Shown here piece by piece: positions 44,094 to 52,099 of a stretch of 64,000 bases of DNA. The stretch covers positions 32,927-96,926 of the forward strand of contig NZ_JACVVD010000017.1 in the NCBI RefSeq assembly GCF_014534655.1, in the 5' to 3' direction. The position numbers and the translations under genes are program-made. The notes beneath the pieces were generated by a model that worked only from the letters and a program-made list of their open reading frames with translations, was not told where the DNA came from and did not search any database. The stretch is from Paenibacillus sedimenti. GTDB taxonomy: Bacteria; Bacillota; Bacilli; Paenibacillales; NBRC-103111. Position 1 is the stretch's first letter. Each line of letters starts with the position of its first letter.

Positions 44094-45401
44094 ATGAGCA
44101 AAAAATCCTTAGGCGTAATCACTTCTTCGGTGCTTATCATGTCACTGCTCGCTGGCTGTGCAAGCGGCTCCAAGCCTGAAGCGACTAACGCCAATTCCAC
44201 AGACAAAGCGGCCTCGACCGCAGCACCTGCAAGCAGCAAACCGGTAACGCTAAACATCCTTCAATATGCGCCGGAAATGACAGACGCCATGCATCATCTG
44301 GCGGACGAATACCATAAGCAAAATCCGAATGTAACGATCGATATCACGATTCATCAGGACGATTACCCGACGCTTCTGAAAACGCGCATCAACTCCGGCG
44401 ATATTCCGGATATCTTCATGTCCGGCGCCTACAATGACAATAAAACGTACAAAGACTATGCGTACGATTTGTCCAAAGAAGATTTTATGAAAAACATCGC
44501 AGACTCGGCCAAAACGGGCGTGACCCTGGACGGCAAAGTCCTGGGCTATCCGTTCATTCTTCAATCTCATTCCTTCATTTACAATAAAAAACTGTTTGCC
44601 GAAGCAGGCATCACCGAACTGCCCAAAACATTTAGCCAACTGGAGGAAGCAGCGAAGAAGCTTCAAGCCAAAGGCATCATTCCTTTCTCCAACGGCTACA
44701 AAGAGTGGTGGGTGCTGGAGCAGACCTTTACGCAGGTCATGTCATCTATGGGCGGCGATTATGCAGCGGCATTTGCCGATATCCATGCAGGCAAAAAGAA
44801 GCTGAGCGACATCCCGGCTGCGATGAATATTTTCGATCTGCTCGACATTACGACCAAATACGGCAATCCGAAGCCGCTTGAAACAGATTTCAACGCACAG
44901 GTGAACTTGTTCGCACAAGGCAAGGCTGCGATCATGCACCAAGGAACTTGGGCGGAAGAATCGATTCGTAAAATCAATAAGGATCTGGACATCGGCTTCA
45001 TGGCTGGGCCGGTAGGCGAAGACGGCTCCAAAGCCGGACTTATGGTCGATTCCAACATCGTGTACCGCATAAACAAGGATTCCAAGAACCTAAATGAAGT
45101 TCTGAAGTTCTTTAACTGGCTGACCACTTCCGACTACGGCAAGAAGTTCGTTCCTGCAGAAACGAAACAAATTTCCACCATCAAGGATGCACCTTTCCCG
45201 GATGCGCAACTGGCCAAAGAAACGTCCGAATTTGTAAAAAACGGCGTCACATATCCTTGGGTCAAAGGCTATTGGCCAGACGGTTACGAGCAAAAGGCAG
45301 GCGAAATTTTACAGAAATACGTTGGAGGCGCGGCAACGAGAGATCAAGTCAAAGACGATCTGGACAAAACCTGGGCTAAATTAGCCAAGGCTGCCCAATA
45401 A
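44094..45401 (+). CDS. Sugar-binding lipoprotein (family 1 / UgpB-MalE type)
   Basis: The product has 435 residues: a signal peptide with lipobox (SVLIMSLLAGC, Cys22), an acidic linker and a family-1 solute-binding domain (VTLNILQYAPEMTDAMHHLADEYHKQNPNVTIDI; IPDIFMSG; GVTLDGKVLGYPFILQSHSFIYNKKLFAEAGI; QGKAAIMHQGTWAEESI). It captures an oligosaccharide outside the cell for the two permeases downstream. GGGAGG precedes the ATG. A stable hairpin between this gene and the permeases probably keeps binding-protein mRNA more abundant. Confidence 0.93.
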   Translation: MSKKSLGVITSSVLIMSLLAGCASGSKPEATNANSTDKAASTAAPASSKPVTLNILQYAPEMTDAMHHLADEYHKQNPNVTIDITIHQDDYPTLLKTRINSGDIPDIFMSGAYNDNKTYKDYAYDLSKEDFMKNIADSAKTGVTLDGKVLGYPFILQSHSFIYNKKLFAEAGITELPKTFSQLEEAAKKLQAKGIIPFSNGYKEWWVLEQTFTQVMSSMGGDYAAAFADIHAGKKKLSDIPAAMNIFDLLDITTKYGNPKPLETDFNAQVNLFAQGKAAIMHQGTWAEESIRKINKDLDIGFMAGPVGEDGSKAGLMVDSNIVYRINKDSKNLNEVLKFFNWLTTSDYGKKFVPAETKQISTIKDAPFPDAQLAKETSEFVKNGVTYPWVKGYWPDGYEQKAGEILQKYVGGAATRDQVKDDLDKTWAKLAKAAQ

Positions 45402-45425
45402 GCGCCGCCGTTGTCCCAATAAATC

Positions 45426-45466
45426 ACCGATCGGGCCAGAAAGAAATTCTTTCTGACTCGATCGGT
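45426..45466 (+). promoter_or_regulatory. Intercistronic hairpin between binding-protein and permease genes
   Basis: Outer stem ACCGATCG / CGATCGGT with inner stem CAGAAAGAA / TTCTTTCTG and no T tract. Such hairpins commonly protect the 3' end of binding-protein mRNA and reduce permease expression. Confidence 0.6.
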
Positions 45467-45537
45467 TCACTTCGTGAATCCGGATCTCGCAACGACCCCA
45501 GGTTCACGACTACTTCATAAATACCGGAGTGAGAATA

Positions 45538-46425
45538 ATGAAAGCTTTCAATAAAACAGCCAGAAGCTATACGGAATTTTTCGTTTTTGTTACGCCGGCG
45601 ATGATATTCATTTTGCTTGCAGCCATCATTCCTTTCCTCATGTCGCTTTATTACTCGCTGACCAAATGGAATGGAGTAGGCAAAAACATTAAATTTATCG
45701 GACTCGATAATTTTATCGAACTCTTCACTACAGATACGGGCTCATTGCAATCCCTTCTTTTTACTTTGTTATACGGTATTTTGAACGTTATTCTGACGAA
45801 TGTCACGGCGATTACGCTTGCTGTCATATTAACTAAGGCTTTGAAGTCCAAAGCTGTGCTGCGAGCTGCATTTTTCATCCCGAATATCATCAGTCTGGTT
45901 ATTATCGGGTTTATTTGGAAGTTTGTGTTTACGCGGGTTTTCGAAGCATTGCATGAAGTTACGCATTGGTCTGTGTTTCAATGGAGCTGGCTTGGGGATC
46001 AGCATTTGGCGTTTGTATCCATCCTGTTGGTTAGCGTTTGGCAATCCGTCGGCTTTTACATGATGATTTACATTACGGGGCTGCAATCGATTCCTTCTGA
46101 GCTGAATGAAGCTGCATCGATCGATGGCGTGGTAGGACTGAAGCGGTTTTTCACTATTACGCTTCCTTTGTTGATGCCTTCCCTGACGGTTGCGTTCTTT
46201 TTGACAATCGCGAACTCTCTCAAGGTGTTCGATATCATTTATACATTGACCTTTGGAGGGCCCGGAGGCGCTACAACGAGCATTACAATGGATATCTATA
46301 ACGAAGCGTTCGTGAATAACCGATTCGGGTACGCCACGGCAAAATCGCTGCTGTTCGTTGTTCTGATCCTGCTCATTACGGTGTTTCAAGTCAAATTTTT
46401 CAAAAGTAAGGAAGTGGAAGCATGA
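45538..46425 (+). CDS. MalF/UgpA-type ABC sugar permease
   Basis: This 295-residue inner-membrane permease has six helices. It shows the N-terminal YTEFFVFVTPAMIFILLAAIIPFLMSLYYSLTKWNG, GLDNFIELF, and the EAA coupling motif ELNEAASIDGVVGLKRFFTITLPLL. It pairs with the next gene product. The ATG at 45538 is preferred over GTG 45529 because GGAGTGAG itself covers the GTG. No ATPase gene is present in the cluster. Confidence 0.92.
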   Translation: MKAFNKTARSYTEFFVFVTPAMIFILLAAIIPFLMSLYYSLTKWNGVGKNIKFIGLDNFIELFTTDTGSLQSLLFTLLYGILNVILTNVTAITLAVILTKALKSKAVLRAAFFIPNIISLVIIGFIWKFVFTRVFEALHEVTHWSVFQWSWLGDQHLAFVSILLVSVWQSVGFYMMIYITGLQSIPSELNEAASIDGVVGLKRFFTITLPLLMPSLTVAFFLTIANSLKVFDIIYTLTFGGPGGATTSITMDIYNEAFVNNRFGYATAKSLLFVVLILLITVFQVKFFKSKEVEA

Positions 46426-47249
46426 CGCGCAGGAATCGTAGAAACTTGCTGCTGCTGGAAATTGTCATCATTTTGCTGACTTGCGTGTTCCTTTATCCGC
46501 TCTTCCTGGTGCTGATCAATACCTTCAAGGATTACAAGGAAGTCGTGACCAATGTGGTCAGCATGCCGCGGGCATTCAGTTTTGAGAATTACAAGCAAGT
46601 TTGGGATTTGATGAAATATCCAAAACTCTTTTGGAACACCTTGTTTATTACTTCGGTCAGCGTCATTGGCATTCTGCTGTTCGGATCGATGGCCGGATAC
46701 AAACTGTCCCGCACCAAAAGCAGATTAAGCGCGTTCCTGTTCTTTCTTGCGATTTCTCCGATGATGCTGCCGTTTCAATCGTTCATGATCACCTTAACGA
46801 AGCTTTCGAAAGAGCTGCATCTCATTAATAGCTTGAGCGGCTTGAATGTCATCTATTGGGGCCTCGGTTGCCCGCTTGCGATCTTTATGTTCCACGGATT
46901 TGTCAAATCAATACCCGTTGAGCTCGAAGAGTGCGCAGCGATGGATGGCTGTTCGTCATACCGGATCTTCTATCAGATCGTGTTGCCCATCATGGTGCCG
47001 GTCATCAGCACCGTGGCGATCCTCAATGTGATGTGGATTTGGAACGACTTCTTACTGCCGCTTATTATGCTGAATGGAAAAGAAGCCACCTTACAGCTCG
47101 CTTCCTATAAGTTTTTCGGCCAGTACAAAAGCGAGTGGAATTACGCGCTAACCGCCGTAGTCTTTACGACAACGCCGCCAATCTTATTCTTCCTGTTCAT
47201 GCAGAAGTTCATTATTAAAGGCATGGTCGCTGGAGCGGTAAAAGGCTAA
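46422..47249 (+). CDS. MalG/UgpE-type ABC sugar permease
   Basis: This 275-residue permease has six helices, the coupling motif ELEECAAMDGCSSYRIFYQIVLPIMVP and the usual C-terminus FIIKGMVAGAVKG. The start codon overlaps the previous stop (ATGA). It is the last gene of the importer; a bidirectional terminator follows. Together with the binding protein it imports an oligosaccharide, plausibly the substrate of the GH31 and GH3 enzymes upstream. Confidence 0.92.
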   Translation: MTRRNRRNLLLLEIVIILLTCVFLYPLFLVLINTFKDYKEVVTNVVSMPRAFSFENYKQVWDLMKYPKLFWNTLFITSVSVIGILLFGSMAGYKLSRTKSRLSAFLFFLAISPMMLPFQSFMITLTKLSKELHLINSLSGLNVIYWGLGCPLAIFMFHGFVKSIPVELEECAAMDGCSSYRIFYQIVLPIMVPVISTVAILNVMWIWNDFLLPLIMLNGKEATLQLASYKFFGQYKSEWNYALTAVVFTTTPPILFFLFMQKFIIKGMVAGAVKG

Positions 47250-47273
47250 CTTGCATCTACCTGTCTTCATACA

Positions 47274-47329
47274 AAAAAGTCTGCTCTACCCATGGATTAC
47301 GGGCGGAAGCAGACTTTTTCGCGTATTTA
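47274..47329. terminator. Bidirectional terminator
   Basis: A perfect 12-bp stem AAAAAGTCTGCT / AGCAGACTTTTT with A and T tracts on both arms ends the sugar importer operon and the minus-strand genes to its right. Confidence 0.92.
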
Positions 47330-47349
47330 CGCTCTACTCAAATTTGGCA

Positions 47350-47759
47350 TCATTTCGCCTTTTTCCAATTGCCGAACCGGTAGTACAGCACATTCAGCGC
47401 GGCCGCGATGAAGGCAACAACCAGCGGAAACACGACAGCTCCTGCCGATCGCACAACACCTGCAACAACATTAAATATGCCGAATATAATAAATGACCAC
47501 AGGGTTAAATTGTTAATATGTACGCCAATATCTATGGCCCTGCCTTCAGCTGGAAGGAAGAGACCTACCGTCTCGCGGTCGACTCCGCCGATCGCCATCG
47601 CCGGCATCTGCACATAACTGGAGATCTGCATGGAGACTCCGCCTCGTCAACCTTCTGACCCCCGAGATTCTGGCCGATTAAAATTACGGCTGCCATTGCG
47701 AAGCCAAAAATGGCGCTGATCAGGAAAAACATAATGATATTCGCATTAGAGGTTGCCGC
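47350..47759 (-). pseudogene. Remnant of a MATE-family efflux transporter
   Basis: Two frames are needed. The right-hand part (47759 downward) reads AATSNANIIMFFLISAIFGF then AMAAVILIGQNLG, the N-terminal second-helix region of MATE pumps. A frame change and a large internal deletion then lead to SYVQMPAMAIGGVDRETVGLFLPAE, HINNLTLWSFIIFGIF and VVRSAGAVVFPLVVAFIAAALN from the later helices. About three quarters of the usual ~450 residues are missing. The 5' end runs into the stop codon of the DUF3817 gene, so the deletion also removed the original start. Confidence 0.8.
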
Positions 47760-48063
47760 GATTATCCAGAAATTTCAAGTCCTTACGTAGCCGTCCGTCG
47801 AGGATAAATGGACCGAACGGGAGAAAAGCGGCGATGAAGGCGATAAGCACTCTTTTAAACGGCCATCGGTGAATCCATGTGACAATTGCTAGAGCAAGTA
47901 GATACAGGACGAACAGAACGCCATGGGCCATACCGAAGATCTGCACGGCTTGCGGCAGGTCGAAAAAGTATTTGAGCGGCATGGCGATGCCAAGCAAAAT
48001 AAGGAAAGAAGCGCCTTCCGCTAACCCGACATAATGAAGAAATTTTAAAGAATTTTTAAGCAT
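47746..48063 (-). CDS. DUF3817 family membrane protein
   Basis: This 105-residue integral membrane protein has three helices: SLKFLHYVGLAEGASFLILLGIAMPLKYFFDLPQAVQIFGMAHGVLFVLYLLALAIV and RVLIAFIAAFLPFGPFILD. The pattern GxAEGxSFLxLLxxAMPLKY...P..V...G..HG is diagnostic of DUF3817. The function of the family is unknown. The start at 48063 has AAGGAG 8-9 bases upstream; the longer frame (to 48153) does not. The last residues overlap the MATE remnant, so the native C-terminus may have been altered. Confidence 0.85.
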   Translation of the reverse strand: MLKNSLKFLHYVGLAEGASFLILLGIAMPLKYFFDLPQAVQIFGMAHGVLFVLYLLALAIVTWIHRWPFKRVLIAFIAAFLPFGPFILDGRLRKDLKFLDNRGNL

Positions 48064-48078
48064 GACGAGCAACTCCTT

Positions 48079-48097
48079 AAGAATGATTGTCATTAAA
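48079..48097 (-). promoter_or_regulatory. Fur-like operator in front of the DUF3817 gene
   Basis: The minus-strand 19-mer TTTAATGACAATCATTCTT matches the classic Fur box at 14 of 19 positions by eye, 16 bases upstream of the start codon. Moderate match only. Confidence 0.35.
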
Positions 48098-48297
48098 GAC
48101 TTACGAATAGTATAGAGATGAATTATGAATTCCATATGAACAACAGATTTCAATTGATGCGTTCTCTTCTCTTAATTATAGTAGCGATTTCTTCTATTGG
48201 ACACACTTTCATTTTTTTAGTACTATTAACTTTACTAGAAAGCCACAGCCGTACACATAGATTAGCTTTTAGCATCGCTAAGTTAGGGGGAATTTCG

Positions 48298-48678
48298 ATG
48301 CTTCGTCTTGGTGAGAAAATCATCATCATTGCCGATAGCCTGGAACAGAATCTGCCTATCGGACAATACGGATATATCATTGCCTATGATCGGAATGCGG
48401 ACAATATATTTGATTACGTCGTACGTATTCCCAAAGATAACAAGCACTACTATGTAACCGCGGGAGACATTGAGCTCGAAGAAGTGCTTCTCCAGCAGGA
48501 GGCGGAACGTATCGAGAAAGAAGCGCTCATCGATTACGCGCTCTCTACGAAGAACGAGGAGATGTTTCGCAGAATTATGAATGGGGACTCGCTGGACGAA
48601 GTTTTAGTCGAACAGAACAAGGAAGTGCAATCCCGCGAGGACTTCATCAAACAAGTCGGTCTAAAGGCCTGGATCTAA
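48298..48678 (+). CDS. Hypothetical small acidic protein
   Basis: The product is a 126-residue cytosolic protein. The N-terminal half looks like a small beta-barrel/SH3-type fold (MLRLGEKIIIIADSLEQNLPIGQYGYIIAYD then VVRIPKDNKHYYVTAGDIELEE). The C-terminal half is helical and acidic (QQEAERIEKEALIDYALSTKNEEMFRRIMNGD). I do not recognise a family. ATG 48298 is chosen because GGGGGA lies before it; the frame is open upstream but hydrophobic and without a site. It is a single-gene unit with its own terminator. Confidence 0.75.
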   Translation: MLRLGEKIIIIADSLEQNLPIGQYGYIIAYDRNADNIFDYVVRIPKDNKHYYVTAGDIELEEVLLQQEAERIEKEALIDYALSTKNEEMFRRIMNGDSLDEVLVEQNKEVQSREDFIKQVGLKAWI

Positions 48679-48697
48679 ACGATATATGATCATAAGT

Positions 48698-48729
48698 AAA
48701 CCCGCCCATCTTTTATGGCGGGTTTTTTT
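48698..48729 (+). terminator. Terminator
   Basis: Stem AAACCCGCC / GGCGGGTTT with a 10-base loop, followed by TTTT. Confidence 0.92.
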
Positions 48730-48743
48730 GTAGTATCCGGGGG

Positions 48744-48890
48744 CTCCCCCAAAAGTAATGTCCAAACTTATCATCGAAGTAATACATCGAAGAACGACCG
48801 CGTTATTAAGGTAAGTTTAGACGCCGATCGAGCTTTGGGCTCGATGCGGACGGAATAGGCATCGAAGGTTTAGCGTCACTTTTGGGGGAC
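48744..48890. mobile_element. Small MITE-like or structured element with terminal inverted repeats
   Basis: The ends share a 12-bp inverted repeat (TCCCCCAAAAGT at the left, ACTTTTGGGGGA at the right). Inside is a second nested inverted pair (GTCCAAACTTA at 48760-48770, TAAGTTTAGAC at 48812-48822, one mismatch) and a short hairpin (ATCGAG / CTCGAT). At about 147 bases with no coding capacity this looks like a miniature transposable element; no clear target duplication is visible. A structured RNA is the alternative. Confidence 0.5.
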
Positions 48891-48906
48891 ATTTGTCGTA
48901 TTCCTA

Positions 48907-48935
48907 TTGATTAAACCAGGAGATGATGGTATATT
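48907..48935 (+). promoter_or_regulatory. Sigma-A promoter of the tetR-efflux operon
   Basis: TTGATT (48907-48912), 17-base spacer, TATATT (48930-48935), 50 bases upstream of the tetR start and only 17 bases right of the MITE-like element. Confidence 0.65.
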
Positions 48936-48984
48936 AACTTTCGAACATAAAACTAAAATAGTATTTCAGTTCTGGGGTGCACTT

Positions 48985-49554
48985 ATGGATCAAAAAAAAT
49001 TAATGATTATGGAATCCGCCAAAAAATCTTTCGCGCTGTTCGGTTATAAAGGAACAACGATGGATCAGATCGCTAAAATCGCCGGTGTGGGCAAGGCGAC
49101 GATCTACTCGTTTTTTACGAATAAAGAAGAGCTTCTGCATGAAATCGTTCAATCTTTGATTGCGGAAATGAAAGCCGTAGCCGAGAAGGCGCTTCTCGAA
49201 GGCGCGACGCCCTTTGAAAAAATTCACGGCGCCATTTATGGCATACTCGTGTTCCGTAAAGAGCACGAACTGCTCATTCAATTGGCCCATGAAGTCCAGC
49301 AATACGGAAGTCAGGTAACCCTTGAAGCGATGTCGAGCATCGAAACTGAAGTTGTTGATTATATCAGCCAGCATATTGAGCGTGCCATACATAACGGCAC
49401 CATGAAAAGCTGCGAACCGAAGATAACGGCTTTTATCATGTTTAAGCTATATGTTGCTCTAGTTTTTGACTGGGAGAAACAGAACCCGCCGTTAACGAAT
49501 GAAAGAATTTCGGAGCTTCTGCAGCATTATTTTGGTAATTTCCTTAATCGTTAA
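48985..49554 (+). CDS. TetR-family transcriptional regulator
   Basis: The product has 189 residues. The N-terminal helix-turn-helix is typical (ESAKKSFALFGYKGTTMDQIAKIAGVGKATIYSFFTNKEELLHEI); the helical C-terminal ligand domain is unspecific. ATG 48985 is preceded by GGGGTG; the frame is open 26 codons upstream into the promoter region. It is the first gene of an operon with an HlyD-like adaptor, a permease and a TolC-like protein, so it most likely represses its own efflux operon and responds to the exported compound. Confidence 0.9.
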   Translation: MDQKKLMIMESAKKSFALFGYKGTTMDQIAKIAGVGKATIYSFFTNKEELLHEIVQSLIAEMKAVAEKALLEGATPFEKIHGAIYGILVFRKEHELLIQLAHEVQQYGSQVTLEAMSSIETEVVDYISQHIERAIHNGTMKSCEPKITAFIMFKLYVALVFDWEKQNPPLTNERISELLQHYFGNFLNR

Positions 49555-49585
49555 TTTTTATACATTTTTATTCGGAGGGATACAC

Positions 49586-50860
49586 ATGCGATTTATACGA
49601 CCTGTTATTTATTCTGCAATGGCGGTAGTTATTGGGACGAGTGCTTTGTTGTTAACATCCAAGCAAGCGATCAGCCAGACGGACTCGGCCAATCAGGTTC
49701 ATCCGACTGCTTATATAGAGACGAATGAGGTTAGCGCCAGTTTTAAGGTCGGCGGAAGAGTGACGGAAATTCTTGTAAAGGAAGGTAACTCCGTGAAAAA
49801 AGGCCAGGTGCTGGCCCGTCTTCAAAGCACGGAGATTGAAGCAAAAGTCGCGCAGGCCAAAGCAGCCGTATCTCTAGCGCAAGGCAAAATCGCCGAAGCC
49901 GAAGGGGCTTCTGCAACGGCGCATGCGAAGAAACAGCAAGGCATTGCCGGCGTAAACGTGACAGCCGATACGGCCGAGCAGCAAGTGGCGCAGGCCCAGG
50001 CCGCAGTGAGCGCCGCTCAGGCGAAAGTCGATGCGCTGCATAACGGTGCGCGTCCGGAGGAGAAGAAGCAAGCCGAGATTCAATTGAAGGCTACCACTGA
50101 GGTTTACACGATTGCCGAACAAAATCTCAACAGAATGAACGCCATGCTTGAACAAGGGCTGGTCTCTCAAGCTGAAGTAGATAAAGTGAAAGTGAGCTAT
50201 CAGGAAGCCAAGACCAAGCGTGATTTGGCCGAGCAGCAGTACAATATGTCGAACCAAGGTCCGCGCGAGGAAGAAATTCGCGGTGCTGAAGCTCAGCTGG
50301 AGCAAGCCAAAGCAGCATTGAAGCTGGCTGAAGCGAACCGCGCTACCGTTCAGGTAAAACAGGGAGATGTAGCCGCAGCGGAGGCGGCGGTACAGCAGGC
50401 GCAAGGCGCGATCAAGTCCGCGCAATCCGGCGAACAACAGGCCAAAGCCGCTCAGATGGAAGCGGAGACTTACTTGAGCTACACCGAGTTGCTCGCACCA
50501 ACGGATGGCATTATTCTTTCTCAATCAGCGCAGGTCGGCGAGCTTGTCGGCTCCGGGTTCCCTGTGTTCTCCATGGAGTCAACGGATACGCGTTGGGTGA
50601 AGTTCTACATGCCGGAAACGGCGGTAGCAGGTTTGAAGGTCGGAAACAAAGTCAATATGACGCTTTTATCGACAGGGGAAAAAGTAGAAGGTACGGTTTC
50701 AACAGTAGCGGCAGCGCCCGATTTCGCCGTCAAAAAAGCTACGCAAACCTCAGGAGAGACGGATATCCGTTCGTTCGGCATCAAATTAGAATTAAATCAG
50801 CTCCCGGATAGCGCAACGACAGGCATGACGCTTCAGTGGAACGGCAAAACGGAAGGGTGA
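49586..50860 (+). CDS. HlyD-family membrane fusion (adaptor) protein
   Basis: The product has 424 residues. An N-terminal membrane anchor (VIYSAMAVVIGTSALLLTS) is followed by a split lipoyl domain (VSASFKVGGRVTEILVKEGNSVKKGQVLARL ... YLSYTELLAPTDGIILSQSAQVGELVGSG). Between the halves is a very long alpha-helical hairpin of about 230 residues rich in Ala, Gln and Glu (EQQVAQAQAAVSAAQAKVDAL; QLEQAKAALKLAEANRATVQ); the beta-barrel end is at the C-terminus. The hairpin is long enough to dock on a TolC-type tunnel. It starts at ATG 49586 with GGAGGG upstream and overlaps the permease gene by one base. Confidence 0.9.
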   Translation: MRFIRPVIYSAMAVVIGTSALLLTSKQAISQTDSANQVHPTAYIETNEVSASFKVGGRVTEILVKEGNSVKKGQVLARLQSTEIEAKVAQAKAAVSLAQGKIAEAEGASATAHAKKQQGIAGVNVTADTAEQQVAQAQAAVSAAQAKVDALHNGARPEEKKQAEIQLKATTEVYTIAEQNLNRMNAMLEQGLVSQAEVDKVKVSYQEAKTKRDLAEQQYNMSNQGPREEEIRGAEAQLEQAKAALKLAEANRATVQVKQGDVAAAEAAVQQAQGAIKSAQSGEQQAKAAQMEAETYLSYTELLAPTDGIILSQSAQVGELVGSGFPVFSMESTDTRWVKFYMPETAVAGLKVGNKVNMTLLSTGEKVEGTVSTVAAAPDFAVKKATQTSGETDIRSFGIKLELNQLPDSATTGMTLQWNGKTEG

Positions 50861-52074
50861 TGAAAGAGATGGATCTTCGGATTGGCAAGCTCATATCAGA
50901 AGAATGGATGCACATTCTGAAGGACCGAAGGCTTTTTCTCATCTTGTTCTTCGTTCCGGTTTTGTATACGGTGCTTTTCGGCTCGATCTATTTGCACCAT
51001 AAAGTAACCGAGATGGCCACGGTCGTGATTGATGAAGACCAGAGTCCGTTAAGCCGTCAAATTATTCAAGCTTTCGAAGAGAGCGAATCGTTCCAAATTA
51101 CGAAGGAATACCACTCGGAGGAAGACGTGAAACGTGCTTTGTCCAGCGGGGAAGCAAAGGTAGGGCTAGTCATTCCATCCAATTTTGAGGCGAAGCTGAA
51201 GCGTGGAGATACGCTGCCATTGCTTACGCTCATCGACGGGAGCAATATGATGATTTCGAACTCGGCCACTAAGGGGGCCAACGAGGTCATCACCACCTTC
51301 AGCATGGGCTATTCGATGAAAAAGCTGCAGCTGCAGCAAGGACTTCAAAGCGAACAGGTCATGAATACGTTGTCGCCGATTCCTTACCGATACCGCATTA
51401 TGTACAACTCCGCATTTAACTATAGCGATTTTATGCTCTACGGACTTATGGGAGCAATTTTACAGCAAGTGTTATTCCTCGGTATCGCCTTAACGATCAC
51501 ACGGGAAAAAGATGGCGGCACCTGGCAACGTTTCGCAGCATGGAAGCGAAATCCATGGCGAATCGCCTATGCGAAAACAGCTCCCTATTTTTTAATCAAC
51601 CTGTTCAACAGCACTATTGCTTTTGTTATTGCTTTGTATGCTTTCGGAGCACCGCTGGCCGGAAGTTTGCTTGTCGGGCTTGGTCTCATTCTTTGTTTTA
51701 CCTTTGCGGTAAGCGGCATCGGTTACCTGATCAGCCTGTTCTCCAGCAACCAACTCGGTGCGACGCAGACGGCAATGCTGATTGCCGTGCCTTCCTTCAT
51801 GCTTTCAGGTTTTACATGGCCGATGGAGGCGATGCCCAAGGTCCTGCAGGTACTCGGTCACATGCTGCCGCTTACTTATTTCCTTGACGGCGTTCGCAAT
51901 GTGTTTGTCAAGGGCAACGACATGTCGGTCATAAGCCACGATTGCATCGCATTGATTTTGACCGGTACGCTCACTTACTTCATCGCCATGCTGCTGACGC
52001 GCTTTGTCGTATTTTCCAAGAACAAATCCGAGGCACAGCCCGTTTTACCAACAGGAACCAATCTTACCGTGTAA
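50860..52074 (+). CDS. ABC-2 type permease of efflux system
   Basis: This 404-residue membrane protein has the ABC2_membrane_3 layout: helix 1 (LFLILFFVPVLYTVLFGSIYL), a large extracytoplasmic domain (about residues 40-185), then five helices (YGLMGAILQQVLFLGIALTITREKDGGTWQRFA, INLFNSTIAFVIALYAFG, LGLILCFTFAVSGIGYLISLF, MLIAVPSFMLSGFTWPMEAMP, DCIALILTGTLTYFIAMLL). It resembles YbhR/YhhJ-type exporters. No ATPase domain is fused and no ATPase gene is adjacent, so it must borrow one from elsewhere. The start codon overlaps the adaptor's stop. Confidence 0.88.
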   Translation: MKEMDLRIGKLISEEWMHILKDRRLFLILFFVPVLYTVLFGSIYLHHKVTEMATVVIDEDQSPLSRQIIQAFEESESFQITKEYHSEEDVKRALSSGEAKVGLVIPSNFEAKLKRGDTLPLLTLIDGSNMMISNSATKGANEVITTFSMGYSMKKLQLQQGLQSEQVMNTLSPIPYRYRIMYNSAFNYSDFMLYGLMGAILQQVLFLGIALTITREKDGGTWQRFAAWKRNPWRIAYAKTAPYFLINLFNSTIAFVIALYAFGAPLAGSLLVGLGLILCFTFAVSGIGYLISLFSSNQLGATQTAMLIAVPSFMLSGFTWPMEAMPKVLQVLGHMLPLTYFLDGVRNVFVKGNDMSVISHDCIALILTGTLTYFIAMLLTRFVVFSKNKSEAQPVLPTGTNLTV

Positions 52075-52099
52075 GCATAAATGAAAGGATGCGATTTTC

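Noticed and set aside
49874..50524. 216-codon open frame antisense to the HlyD-like gene
   Set aside because: Produced by the Ala/Gln/Glu repeats of the adaptor helix read backwards; Leu/Arg-rich low complexity, no start signals.
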